From the NCBI GenBank assembly GCA_963669155.1, contig OZ022586.1:20275102-20339101 (forward strand): DNA of 64,000 bases, written 5' to 3'. Source of the stretch: Arbacia lixula. Taxonomy: Eukaryota; Echinodermata; Echinoidea; Arbacioida; Arbaciidae. Under the pieces are notes generated by a model. That model did no database searches. It was not told where the DNA came from and worked only from the letters and a program-made list of their open reading frames with translations. Position 1 is the stretch's first letter. Each line of letters begins with the position of its first letter. Below are positions 35,314 to 46,687 of this stretch, in pieces. The position numbers and the translations under genes are program-made.

Positions 35314-38300
35314 ATGCATGTCAGTGTTAACGTGTTTAGTTTTCTGCAAATTGTAGCATGGGGAAGTGTAACATACGCAATCACACAGGCTTCCAGTGAA
35401 AACAGAAAATTAAAATTGTGGGAGTTTAGTTCAAACCTAAATCTTACTTTAACTTTTGATACCTGCTTGGAGACATGTTATTTATAAATATGTATTTTAT
35501 TTGGATCTGTTACATGTTTTATAGAGATATATAAAATAAAGGGTAGCATGCGAAATTCATAATACTCTTGCAGCTATTCCACCATTATCACCATATCCGG
35601 GTTTTGCTTTTTTATTACGATTTTGCTTATTCTTTCCTGGTATTCCGAAATCAACAGAAAGTAGAAGAAACACCAGAACCATACAACATTGGTCACGGGT
35701 TGCGTTGCCTTGGCAACATGATTACAGCCCATTACCTCTAACTCATTATGATCTCCATTGATGCATGTTAGCTTAACTAATACATACAATGTATATCAAC
35801 ATTTGGCTGGTACACAAATGGAGATTTTTGGAGATGTGGTAACACGGCAACGCTCAGGCAAGCACTTACTATTATATGCTGCCATCGAATTCGGACCACC
35901 ACATCTGGAGTAATTTTGGTCACCACTGCAACGCGAGTTACAGCGAATGTCACCGTCCCGATCTCCCAGCTCTGTTGTGTTGAAGCCACAGGTGCATTCA
36001 CTACCCGCTCTGACCCCGGCATACGTAATGATGACGTCACTTTCGATGAGTTCCATGCAATATTCTAGGCAGCTCTCCGTCGTCATGTTGTCTCTATCTA
36101 TGCAGGAATAATTAGAGTTCGGGCTGGGAGGACACGTGCTGTTTGCCAATGAGCTGTCGGTCTGGTTAACCTCGAAGCACCCCAGGTATCTAATGTCTAA
36201 AATACATGATAATACGAAATAATGGGATAAGACACATGAATAAAGGTTATAGTTATAAAAAATAGGCACAATTCACTCAAAAAAAAAAAATCCTATACCC
36301 CATTTAGGGAACAGACAGAACATATTTCAGAAGTAGCTAAAATGGAACGTTTAAATTTCCAAACGTTTTTTTTCTGCCCATAGAAGTTCTTCTTATTTGT
36401 GTGCATATATACAAATTTGGATATTATCAAGAACAGGCGGTAACTAATATCATGTGTATGATACTGTGACAGTATTCTAACGTGCGGGCTCGATTGCATT
36501 CTACATGTTCTAAGAGTAATTTAAGAGTAATCGTCCACGCACTTAAATGCAGAATGTTGTCAGTTTCATTTGTCTCAGTCTAATTTCACCTACACACATA
36601 GATAAAAAACGATCGAAAGTGGAAGACTTACCGGTCTCACATTTAACTGCACGTCGATTCTTATTCTGGTTATCAGGAGTCCATGCTGAATATCCAATAA
36701 CAGTGCTTGTATCTGTGGTACAATTAGCATAATCGGACAGGATTGGGGGCAGGCAAGACAGATTCTAAAGGGATAGTTCACCCTGAAGATAAGTTGGTTT
36801 CAGTAAAAGCAGAAACATGAAAGAAACATATTAGTGAAGGGTTGACGAAAATTCGTCAAAGAATAGGAACATAATTATCTTTTGAAATTCCACGGTTTTG
36901 ACGTAACGTGCGAAGTGCTCTCGCAAATGTTCTGTATAAAATATTTATATAAATTGGTCTTTTTTTCTGTTTTTGAGAAAGCAATTATCTTATTTTGGTA
37001 CAGGCGTGTGTGTAGATGTACGTATTTTCAATGATGTATCAAATGCGCAGATTAAATGATCCATATCTTTTTGAGCAAATCGACATTTTCGAAAACAATT
37101 TTACACAATTCTACACAAGCGTCACAAAATCAAAACTTTAACAGATCATAACTTTTTTATCCTCTGGCGAGTTTTTATCAAACCTTCACTAACATGTTTC
37201 TTTCATGTGTATTTTTTTATTGATTTGAAACCAACTTAATTTCAGGGTGAACTAGTAACTACCCATACCAATGGAACAACAATGAACAGTCAGAGAAAGT
37301 CTCGACTTCCCTAGATCGCGAAAAATCCCGCCTTCTCAGAATCTATACGTTCAACGGAGCGTCAAACAGTGCTCTCTAAATTGCTCTGTGTAGTCTTTCA
37401 CATGAATTTGCAGACTCGTTTCGATTCGAGCGAGGCGGGTCGTTGCGCGCGCGTGCGTGCGTCATATAGGCAGAGATGGCAGTGTACCTCGCATACATGT
37501 ACATTATACCGTATTAAATATTTCCTCGATCCAAGCTTCTCATGTTTAATCCCCGCCACTCCCCCCTCTCTTTCTTCTCCCCTACATCAATCTCTCTCGA
37601 TTTCTTTCCTCATCACATCAACATATCTCTTCTTCCGGCCATTTCTCTCGATCTCTTTTAAGCTCCATCAACAGATCAACTAGTTATGACAATGACTAAA
37701 ATATGTATGTACATGTATACTGAACTCTACATTTATTAAAGATAAAATAATAGCACATCACTCACTCACCGATGGTCTAACTCCTGAATCTGACCATGAT
37801 TGGGTGACCAAGACATCTACATATATATCCATCGTTCAAAATTGATGATCAGTGATAGTCCATCAAATATTACACATCCAATTTTAGATTCCATAGACAA
37901 AATAGAAATCGTGCACCATGTTCACGATCGGAAGACAAAAGAAAAGGCCCACCAATTGGAACAACTCGAAATCACTATTGTCTTTTCCTGCACGGTCGGC
38001 ACAGTCGGCATGGTCGAATGATGTCCATTCGATTTCCAACATTTCTAAGTTTATTGCTAAATATTCTAGAGCAATAACTCATCGTGACTAAATCAATAGG
38101 GTCTATATATGCAAGTACCTACATGGCCTATGCGTGTACAAGTATCCGATTCACACAAAACAATTCCCTGGTGTCAGAATACCTTGTAATAGTGTCTGGC
38201 CATCAGCATGATCAAACGACCACCAATGCATGGCCGGGAACATGTCCTTTCTCACGATGTGATACATGTACGCGGGAGTATCCATGGGAACGAACAGAAA

Positions 38301-41300
38301 TCCAGACTTCTCATTATCATGTCTTACGTAATGCAAAGACTGCATCAACTTTCCCTGTTCGCAAGTTTGTACCATTGGAGCTATATTTAGCTCCATGCTT
38401 GCACCCATGGCCAGAGCACCATGCACACATGCACACCCTATAGTATTGCATATACACACGACGTATACCGTACATGTAAACCGTCGCGCGAGCGCAAGCG
38501 GAGAACAAAGTGACTGAATGGAAAGCCCAATCTGAAAATCGTCTTAGTTTTTCTATCATTAATGTGTCTTTTTTCTTCAAGTACGTCTAAACATCACGGT
38601 GGATCATTTTCTTACCTCCTGTACATGTGAAAATTTAGTTTTCTATCATATATTTGAGAAGAAAAATGATCCACCGTGATGTTTATTTTTATGGGGTTTT
38701 TTGAGGGCATGCCAGAATTGGAGAGGTCATTCCCATTCACTTTGTACAGCACTTTCAGCGACGGCATCCTCGGGAGCACCGTTTCACGCTCCATTGAACA
38801 AACAGATCCTGAGAACGCGGGATTTTTCGCGATCTCGGGAAGTCGAGACTTTCTCTGACATGATGAATATGTTGATTACATCATGATAGCATAGAGTGAG
38901 AGAGAGAAAGAGAGAAAAAAGATAAACAGAGATAGAAATAGAAGGAGAAGGAGATAGGGAAAGCATTTGCATAACTCTAATTGCTGTATGTTATCAAAAA
39001 TATACAGTATTAATATGAAAACAATTTTGCAGGTGACAATGCTGTATCAAGTCAAGGGGATATTAACACCAGCAAAGAAAAAACAAGTTTTTGAGCATAA
39101 TGAAATACGTGCAGTCCTTGGCTTAAATAAATACAGACATGTCGATTGTCAAGTGGAGTATGATTGAACTCGTTAGTCAGATTGCAATATCGTATTGTAC
39201 ATTGGGGGTAGAAAGTCTACATTGGAGCGAGAGATACACAAACCGTTCCCCTTTTATAGGTATTTAACATTCTTCCTCAAAAATAAAGTTTCGTATAACA
39301 AAAACAAATCTGCTAAATCTTAGTGAAAGGGCTTTCTGGGGTAATTTTAATTTACAAAGAAACTTTAGGCATACACCCAGTAGTAAGGATAGCGTGCTCC
39401 ATCCTATAAATGAACGAAAAACAAGTCAGACAAAAATCTTGAATATTAATGAGTCAGATGAAATGAGACTCTTTCGGGTGTTTGTTTCCATGTTATCGTG
39501 TCTTGACCCGTGAACGAGAAATAGCTTGCGTGGTTAAGTCGCTGCCCGGTAAGCAGTAGATTGCAGGTTCAAATCCCGTCTGGTTCCAAGATTTTTGTCT
39601 GACTTGTTTTTCCTTCATTTACAGGATGGAGCACGCTCTCCTTACTACTGGGTGTATGCCTAAACTTAATTTGTAAATTAAATACAAATCTTTTCTACAA
39701 ATATGTGTTTGTTTGTAATGGATAATCGCTATTTGGGTTTTCATCTAAGATAACTCTTGTACTGGTACATGCCACAAAAATCAATGGTCGAGCATTGTCG
39801 ATACGTCTAGTATGCCATACCATCATGGTAAGTTCAAGAAAATGGCGACGAACAGAGAGCTTTCATTTTGCACGAAATATTGTTTTGCGTTTCTCTCTCA
39901 AACATTTTGATGGGTTTATGTAGCTAAATTTAAAGGATAACAAATTATCTTTCAGCCTATATTTATGTGTGTGTGTGTTTTTTTTTTTTGGATGAGCTTT
40001 CATTTAAATCTGGCAGAATATTATCATGAAATATTTTCGAGTGTAATTGTGTGATTATCTTTACAAAGCCAGTGAGTATGGAGCATGAAAACAAACAGGT
40101 GTGTGATCTAAAATGACAGAATATAGGAGAATAGAATATGCAAGTCTACATTGGTAATAATATTGTCTATTATAGTAGGTAATTGATTTACAATGCAGTG
40201 TTGAATCTTACCGTTACCTCCAAGGCGAAAACCAAGCCCTTTGATGACGTCAGCCGAATACGGGGATCTGGAGAAAAATCGATTGAGTCCGAGGTATCCG
40301 AGAGTACTGCAAATACCAATGGCCTGCCGGTCAGATAACGAAATAATATATCCCGCTTTGACCAATGGACGTTGACCGCCACCACCAGATACAGTAACAT
40401 TAATCTGAATAGTGCCCTCATGTGGTCCACTTCCGCCAACAAGAGACACACCTGTGGTATAGAGCGATACTATAGTTATTGATTATTTATTTTCTTAGTT
40501 TATGCATTAACACCACAATACTTTATACTACTCTTAATGCTTTATGTCAATTTTTTTCAGACAATTGTGTTATTCATTCAATTTTCAGCCAATCATGTTG
40601 TTCTTTCATTAATTAATTCATTCTGTCACCGAATTATGTAATCATGCCCTAATGATTAGATTTGTCTATCAAATGTCTAGATATTCATGAATATGGACCA
40701 AGATGAACCCGTAGGAGCCCATGACTACTCGAGGGAATCTACAAAACGCACAAATTCATATTCTGCAATTTCGAGTAAAGTTTAGGTGGCGGTCACCAAT
40801 TATTTGATCTCTAATGCATTGTGCGTTATCGCACCACGTTCCCGCCACTGTGAGAGCTGCTCGTAACGTAGGCGTGTCAAAAGGCATGACATGACACAAT
40901 TCCTGTATCACGAATAATGCGAAAAGTGTAAAAATATGGATTGATCGCAATTTGGAAACATGTTTTATTCTATTTCAATACAATCGTATCAAAACATTTT
41001 TTTTTCATACTTAAGCACCAATGGGCAAGTTTATTTACAAAAATAAATGTTTTAACATACTCCATTTCAAATTGAAATCTTTCCTTTTCCCATTCATATC
41101 ATAAATGTGAAATTCATCTAATTAATAAGTTTATGTTACCTTCTGAATCTTTTTCAAATCAGGTAGAGTCTTGTTCAACCTCGAGAAATATAATCGTTGT
41201 TTTACTAAAATGATAATACAATTGAAGTCATCATTTCGCTATTCTTTATATTCGAAGGAAATATCCTGTGGAGTATATTTAAGATGAAACATAAAAGATG

Positions 41301-44300
41301 ATATCTACCTTTCTATTTTACTCCAAATATCTCTACTAAAATTACAGAAGTAAAAGAAGTATTCAATCGTTTACTTTACAGCATAAAAAAATATACAGCA
41401 CTCGGTATTGGTGATCTTATGTTTTAATAAATATCATTTAAAAACATAATTCTATTGAAAACTTTGTATTAGAAATACTTTATCCGAACGGTTGTGAATC
41501 TGAAAATCATCTTATTGAATTTTGGTATTTTAGTGTGATCCAAAAGAATATTTGAATTTGTTCCCCATTTTGCTGCAATAGTCTTGGCAGAATCTTTATT
41601 TCCTATCAAACATTAGTATATACTTTTACATCCATTTTTATCACGCATTATACATGTTATAGGAGATATATAAGGCATAACGAATGGTTCACATATTCTA
41701 TGATCTAGATTTTGGAAGTTTTGAACTAAACACACATCTTAGAGCGTGAGAAATTGAAAAATATTCCAAAACATTGACTTTTAAGCGAAACTTAATTTCA
41801 CATTCATTTAAAGATATAAGATTTCCTTCTCGATCTATTAAATCATTAAAAAATCTTACAGCCGATGGACTGGGGATTGAAAGAAGTAGATGATTGAATT
41901 GTGGCAATAAAAGGGATTTAGCCACTGTAATTCTACCCAAAGGTGTAATATTTCTCTTCAACCATGAAGTCTTTTCAGTTTATCAAAAATCCGCAATTGA
42001 AATCTGGGATCTTATTAATATTCACATGAAATTTCTACCAAGATAGCGGAAATAAGTATCATTTATCAAGTTTACTTCTAATTCAATGTCTACAATTGTC
42101 TTTTTTAGGTTACCCAACAAAATAATTTGCGTCTTTTGTGAACTGAGTTTAAGTCCAGTAAATTGAGTGAAAAAAAAAAATCATCTCCAACACCTTTTAA
42201 AGAGACCTATTTGAGCCAGAAATGAATATAGCCGTATTATCGGCTTATTGAAGTATTTTGAATTCTCTTTTGTTTACGCTGACTCCATCAAACTGGTTTG
42301 AATTTCTTATCCATATTGCAAGAATTTCGACACACATAATGAAAAGGAAAGGAGAAATTGGATCTCCTTGTTTACAGCCCCTTTGAATTTCAAATCTGTG
42401 TGACAATTTAGAATTAACAATGATGCTTGAGTAAGCATTACTGTGCAAGACATCCACCAATCTCTGAAATGACGGCCCCACCCCCCAAAACGAAAGAACC
42501 TTTTGAATGAATCCATGGAAAATACTATCGAACGCCTTTTTGAAATCTAATAGCATTAAAGTACAAGGTAAATTTTGTTTTTCCGGTAAAGGAATGATAT
42601 CGTATATTATTCTAATAGATTCCCACATAAAACGACTTGGTAAAATTCATTTTTGATCTGTGTGAATGACTACTGATAATACCTTTAGTAACCTATTTGC
42701 AAGACATGTAGATAAAATTTTGTATACAACATTAAGAAGAGATATCGGTCTCCAATTTCTAATACAATGACGGGGCTTATTACCTTTAGGGATTAAAGTT
42801 ATAAGACCTTAGTTTTAAGAAGGATATAGTTCGCCAGTCAAATAAGCATTTTTTACACCTCGCCACAAATAAATGCCTATATCATTAATGAAATACTTAA
42901 AAAAAATACCAATTTACCAATTTTAATCTGCATGAAGTATTTTTGAATAACGTGTCCCCTTCTAAACCCTCACTTTCTTGTGGTCTAAACCTCCTTACTT
43001 TATTCGAAGGAATCATAGCAAACAATTATTCAGCCCCAGATACTGGTTGAAATGTATACAAATCCCTAAAATAAAGATATACTTCTTGTGAAATATCTTC
43101 TTGTTGATCGATTAGACGGTTGCTTTTATCGATCAATCTTACAATTGTCTTTTATACTGATTTCTGTTTGTTCTTAAAATATTTTAAAGGCTTTTCTCCA
43201 AATTGCATTTCTTGTATTTTATTATACTTAATCTAATTTTGCTGCTCATTTTCAATAATGTTTTCTAATTGTTCTCTCAAAACACGTATCTTTTTGAAAG
43301 TTAAGGTTCTCTCCTCCGAAATCATATTGGTTTCTATGGTAAAAATTCCTTCTCAATCTTGTTGTTTTTTTCTTTCTTATTCTCTCTCTTTCTTTTCAAC
43401 GAATATAAGATAGTAGTGCTTCTCAGTTCCATGAGAAGAGTATCCAAAACAACTGTTCATCGATAGAAAACTAAATATCTTCCTTTCTCATCTCTTAATA
43501 TTCTTTACCTTGAATAGTTTCTTCATCTGCGTATTTTAATACTACTTCTCTTATTTTTCTTTTAATAACGTCCACTTACATTGTATTCCTCATCCTTCAA
43601 CGAAACATTGTTAAATTTCCAAATAAGTAAAACGTTTTTAGTACTTATCTAATTCAAATTCTAAGCTGATTATAGAATGATCAGATTTATATGCAAACAA
43701 ATGTTCAGTTTTTGTGATTAAAGAAAATAGATCAGAGGAAACTAAAACATAATCAAGCCTACTCTGTCTTAATGGTGTGGGTTGTATCCATGTATAATTT
43801 CGAATCCTTACATTATGTTCACGCCAGACATCTACCAAATCCAAATCATTTTTTTAGTTCCATTACCTTCTTCCTTGCTTCTTTGTTGTTCAGTCTAATG
43901 TAATTAAAAGTAGCAAGATCAAACTCTTGCACCAGATTCCAATCCTCACACATTATTATATGCGGGTCATCAAACTCAATCGTAAATTAATGATACTTGC
44001 AACGTTCCAATACAAAGGCTCCGTATGATAAAATTACCGTTCTATCTTCTTTTTCCTTTTTAACTTCTACAACAACATTTTTGTCAAATATTAAACAGTT
44101 ACTCCTTTCGAGTGAGAATTGTTACAGGAAAAAAAAAAACAAATTACCCAACCACTCCTTCTTCACTGAAAGATATATTTCAGGAACAAAGTGTGTATCT
44201 TGTAAACAATATAGCTGTGCTCCTTTAGATTTTATATATGCAAGGATGTCTCCTCGTTTTGTAGCATTTCCTAGTCCACGGCAGTTAAAAGATAATACTT

Positions 44301-44762
44301 CCACAGTCATAGAATTACTAGTAAATAGCTACAATCATAAATTTAATCAATAACTGCTGAAAGTTTGCCACTCAGGTTTTATTCATTGGAATCAGATGTA
44401 TAAGTGTAATATTCTGGCTGCCTTTGCGATGATCCGATCATCAGATGACCATGCCGCGTGGACGATTGTGGCCTTACAAGATAATATTGTCACTTCTACT
44501 ACTGCTGCATTTAAACTACTTCCACTACTATTTATTTTACTACTTACACTATATCTACTACTATTACTACTACTACCACTACGACTACTACTACTACTAC
44601 TACTACTACGACTACTACTATTTCTACTACTACTACTACTACTACTACTAATGGAGGTATAAGAAGTTTACCTGTAACAGTCCCGTTGAGCGCTGCAGTT
44701 GGTGATGCCAAATGAACCAGTATCATATATACTAAAACTGTTTCTACAACGAATGCCTTCAT
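32503..44762 (-). CDS. Gene A: SRCR-WSC single-pass receptor with tyrosine tail
   Basis: Seven exons (44762-44672, 40451-40212, 36712-36632, 36196-35870, 34765-34604, 33671-33581, 32752-32503) join with GT-AG sites and matching phases (1,1,1,1,1,2) into 1242 nt, 413 residues, no internal stop. The order is signal peptide, SRCR-like region, short Cys exon, WSC domain, Ser/Thr/Pro stalk, one transmembrane helix and a cytoplasmic tail of about 85 residues. The tail carries YTRL, YETP and YENV, which fit SH2-domain docking once phosphorylated. The ectodomain suggests binding of glycans or microbial surfaces; SRCR receptors are pattern-recognition molecules in many animals. Ligand and signalling are inference. 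Oddity: the SRCR exon lacks one cysteine kept in B and C, and one small exon present in B is broken here. Confidence 0.7.
33581..33671 (-). CDS. Gene A exon 6: transmembrane helix
   Basis: A 91-bp exon, acceptor TTTTGAAG, donor GTAAGAAG. It reads ARIAGIGVGVGVVLLAVLAM then VNVYVCARTR. The Gly/Val-rich helix is followed by Arg stop-transfer residues and fits a single-pass type I receptor. It is homologous to 12358-12448 in gene B. Confidence 0.8.
34604..34765 (-). CDS. Gene A exon 5: Ser/Thr/Pro stalk
   Basis: 54 codons, phase 1-1, acceptor ATCATCAG, donor GTGAGTAT. It reads VTSEPDEQETTMHAIHPSPD then a Thr/Pro/Asp-rich stretch ending FRRFDGNAG. It is low-complexity and likely O-glycosylated, holding the head domains off the membrane. 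Gene B has two copies of this exon. Confidence 0.75.
34790..35869. other. Gene A intron 4, no further exon
   Basis: 34790-35050 is homologous to the duplicated intron block of gene B. A 29-nt T run lies at 35279-35307. A minus-strand ORF at 35574-35789 has no motif. No exon is seen. Confidence 0.5.
35870..36196 (-). CDS. Gene A exon 4: WSC domain
   Basis: 109 codons, phase 1-1, acceptor TGTATTTTAG, donor GTAAGTGC. It reads IRYLGCFEV, SCLEYCMEL, ECTCGFNTTELG, CNSRCSGD and RCGGPNSMAAYNS. All WSC hallmarks (GCF, SCxxYC, CxC, CxxxCxGD, CGG) are in order, and there are several Asn glycosylation sites (NST, NYS, NMT, NTT). WSC domains bind polysaccharide or cell-surface glycans in known proteins; the ligand here is unknown. 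Confidence 0.9.
36632..36712 (-). CDS. Gene A exon 3: small Cys exon
   Basis: 81 bp, phase 1-1, acceptor TTGTACCACAG, donor GTAAGTC. It reads DTSTVIGYSAWTPDNQNKN then RRAVKCETG. It is homologous to the stop-containing exon at 18152-18226 in gene B. It lies between the SRCR-like and WSC exons and may complete the SRCR-like fold. The exon was recognised by paralogy and splice sites. Confidence 0.65.
36771..37254. mobile_element. MITE with long terminal inverted repeats, copy 1
   Basis: The ends GGATAGTTCACCCTGAA and, on the other strand, TAGTTCACCCTGAAATTAAG continue as inverted repeats for about 90 bp (shared GAAAGAAACATATTAGTGAA). It is non-coding. Other copies are at 57571-58110 and 46688-47030. 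It lies just upstream of the gene A exon 3 acceptor. Confidence 0.8.
37285..38865. mobile_element. Inverted-repeat-bounded element, ~1.6 kb
   Basis: Left end TCAGAGAAAGTCTCGACTTC (37290 on) and right end, read on the other strand, TCAGAGAAAGTCTCGACTTC (38860 back) continue for about 80 bp, including TCGCGAAAAATCCCGC and TGAACG/GGAGCG. A nested palindrome (38589-38685) has arms AAACATCACGGTGGATCATT. No transposase ORF is convincing, so it is probably a non-autonomous DNA transposon in intron 2 of gene A. Confidence 0.65.
39035..39121 (-). pseudogene. Gene A remnant of the small Cys exon
   Basis: Acceptor TTTATTTAAG and the first codons (KDCTYF) match the gene B exon at 18593-18670. An insertion then shifts the frame to a stop and no GTAAG donor remains at the homologous end. 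Gene A must therefore splice past it (all neighbours are phase 1). Confidence 0.45.
39345..39685. mobile_element. Foldback element with tRNA-like core
   Basis: The outer arms (39345-39440 and 39589-39685) are inverted repeats of about 95 bp, e.g. GGCATACACCCAGTAGTAAG against its complement, and AACAAGTCAGACAAAAATCT. The loop holds a tRNA-like segment (39519-39588): a five-pair anticodon stem GCTGC/GCAGT with a seven-base loop CCGGTAA, and a T-arm/B-box GGTTCAAATCCC. The acceptor stem does not pair and U33 is missing, so it is not a working tRNA gene. Confidence 0.65.
40212..40451 (-). CDS. Gene A exon 2: SRCR-like domain
   Basis: 80 codons, phase 1-1, acceptor TATACCACAG, donor GTAAGATT. It opens VSLVGGSGPHEGTIQINV, contains GICSTLGYLGLNRFF and ends GFRLGGNG, where genes B and C have a Cys (HCRG, LCRG). 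It is homologous to the other two SRCR exons. Loss of this Cys, together with the broken small exon, suggests that the gene A SRCR fold has changed. Confidence 0.75.
41000..44330 (-). mobile_element. L1/Tx1-like LINE, decayed
   Basis: The minus strand keeps an endonuclease start (EVLSFNCRGLGNATKRGDIL, with LQDTHF), an endonuclease end (SRLDYVLVS, YKSDHSIISL), RT pieces (LLDFKKAFDSIFHGFIQKVL, RGCKQGDPISPFLF) and a thumb piece (LGRITVAKSLLLPQFNHLLL) in different frames. Many stops are present. Flanks on both sides align with continuous sequence in gene B (about 20050-20540), which locates the insertion. Confidence 0.85.
44492..44651. repeat. TAC microsatellite beside gene A exon 1
   Basis: (TAC/CTA)n with interruptions ends about 20 bp from the exon 1 donor. 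It is the equivalent of the much longer array in gene C. Confidence 0.9.
44672..44762 (-). CDS. Gene A exon 1: signal peptide
   Basis: ATG at 44762: MKAFVVETVLVYMILVHLAS then PTAALNGTVTG, donor ACAG/GTAAAC, phase 1. An in-frame TGA lies a few codons upstream, so this ATG is the start. It has a typical hydrophobic core and a small-residue cleavage region (PTAA). Confidence 0.85.
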
Positions 44763-45215
44763 GATTAGCAGCCAAGCAAATCACCTTAGGATTTAAGCAA
44801 TTCAATGTTTTTTGAGAGAGCGACTCCTTTTTATCGACGGTTTTCTTATATTAGTTTGTAATGCTTGTTGACAGGTCGTATTGAGGTTAGTGTGACGCTA
44901 GATGTAATGCTGATATCGATGAAATGACGATGGACAATATGAGAACTGTATGAGTGATGTTGATAATGAATCAACGAAATATGAAATTAATTGTAATTCT
45001 ATTTCCTCATTTACATCATGATTGCTCAGGATTCATAAAAATGATGTTGCCAAGTTGGCCACATGACCGTGATGTCAACATATAGAGGAAGTTGCCTCTC
45101 ATAAATATATCTGTCCTCTTCCCTATGCGGATGTCTATCAACCTGGATATTTGAATAAGCAGGTAATAAACATTCAAATATATATTGTCATTAGCTTGTA
45201 CATTGCTTAAAGTGA
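44763..45215 (-). promoter_or_regulatory. Gene A upstream region, conserved with gene C
   Basis: Aligned with 5259-5725. The core 44815-44850 carries, on the minus strand, GATAAAAAGGAGTCGCTCTC, a TATA-like box about 70 bp before the ATG. Other shared words are ATGATTGCTCAGGATTCA and GACGATGGACAAT. It is the likely promoter by position and conservation. Confidence 0.45.
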
Positions 45216-45284
45216 TAGTAGTCCATCAGTACCTTTTATCACCAACTCGCGGAGTATTATTATGCTTATCACACTGGCAAAAAT

Positions 45285-45545
45285 GTCCTTAGCTCCATAC
45301 TATAGGTGGGGCTAAGATGGTGGGAGGGGGGGGGGGGGGGCTTAGCCCCACCTATAGTACGGGGCTAAGAGCGTTAGTGTAAACAGAAACGAAAAATAGT
45401 CGAGAAGAGAAAGTCCGGGGCTAACGATTTCGATTGGGAACATCGTGGATTTCCTTAGTCGGGTTTAAGAAATAGAAAGGGGCTAAGAAATGCCAGTGTA
45501 AAAAGCTTTAAAAAATAGTACGGGGCTAAGGAAACCCAATGTAGA
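45285..45545. repeat. Palindromic GGGGCTAAG repeat with G run
   Basis: CTTAGCCCCACCTATAGTA and its inverted form flank a 15-nt G run (about 45326-45340). Further GGGGCTAAG words follow to 45530. Palindrome plus short repeats suggests a small foldback element inserted in the gene A upstream region. Confidence 0.5.
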
Positions 45546-45869
45546 ATTTTGAAGATGGGGCAGGATTGAATATTTATTGTCCATAAAGCTAAACTTGGGA
45601 TTGATTGATTTTATATTTCCTTGGAAAAAGGAAGAGAGCGAAGCAACACAAAGTAATGCTCTGCAACCACATTACTCCATCCCTTCACTCATATACACAC
45701 ACACACGCAAACACATAAAAACACGTGTATGCACGTACATACACACATCTATACGCATACACATATTGTACATGCACACATTTTTACGTACAAACACACA
45801 CATATAAATCTACGTACTCGCATGTATACATACTTATATGCTGTTTTTATCTTGGATCTGATTTTCGTT

Positions 45870-46035
45870 GTGCGAGACGGCTGTCCTCAAAATCGATCAT
45901 TGGTAATGTAGTGTGTTTAGACTAGATCAACCCTTACATTACCGTTCCTTAAAGATCCCATTGGCTTACTACAAAGCTTCATGCCAATGGCTATGAGAAA
46001 GTTCACCCTCACATTACCGGTCGTTGAACACCCAG
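45870..46035. repeat. Short copy of the 76-bp tandem repeat
   Basis: It shares CGAGACGG, CCCTTACATTACCG and CTTCATGCCAATGG with 7015-7420 and sits at the matching place upstream of gene A. Confidence 0.65.
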
Positions 46036-46687
46036 TTAATATTCATTCTAACATTTTGGATCGATATGAGTTAAATCATTCTATTTGATTATGTGAATTG
46101 ATGAAGATTTATGTTTTCACTATTAGATACTATAGCTTTTAGCTACATATGATAGCATAATTGAGTCAAAAGATTGATCAATTTTGAATGGAGAGTTATT
46201 ACGTGAAATGCAATGAGACGTTTTATTTTAGACAAATAAACAAACAGAATGACAAGTGTCATCGGTTTATTATTAGTACAGATTAAATGAACACATGTGT
46301 GTAGAGATGACGTTCTTTTACATCGGGATAACAACATTTCTCGAAAGAAAACATCACACGTTAATCCCATCCTTCTAACTATTCTCAATTGTGTGTACAT
46401 GAAATGTGAAACTGAGATATACATGAACGATCGTCGTTGATAGCCTATGACTTTGACATCGGAATGCGCCAGAACGCCCTCTCTATGCCACCCGCGGCCA
46501 TGGCTAGACATTATGATCGTTTATACTTCGCGGTAAGTAACAGTGTTGGCGTTATAGTGTTAACACCGTGGTGCAGAAATGCCCGCAATTTCAGACGTTA
46601 GCATACTATACACTGGTATCAATGTAAACACGGCACTTCGTACGCGTCGTTCATCATTGGATCATTCAATAAGAATAGTAATTAATG

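Noticed and set aside
39519..39588. Functional tRNA-Thr gene
   Set aside because: Acceptor stem does not pair, position 33 is C and it lies inside a foldback element.
46143..46511. 122-codon minus-strand ORF between genes A and D
   Set aside because: No motif, no splice support, no paralog in the other spacers.
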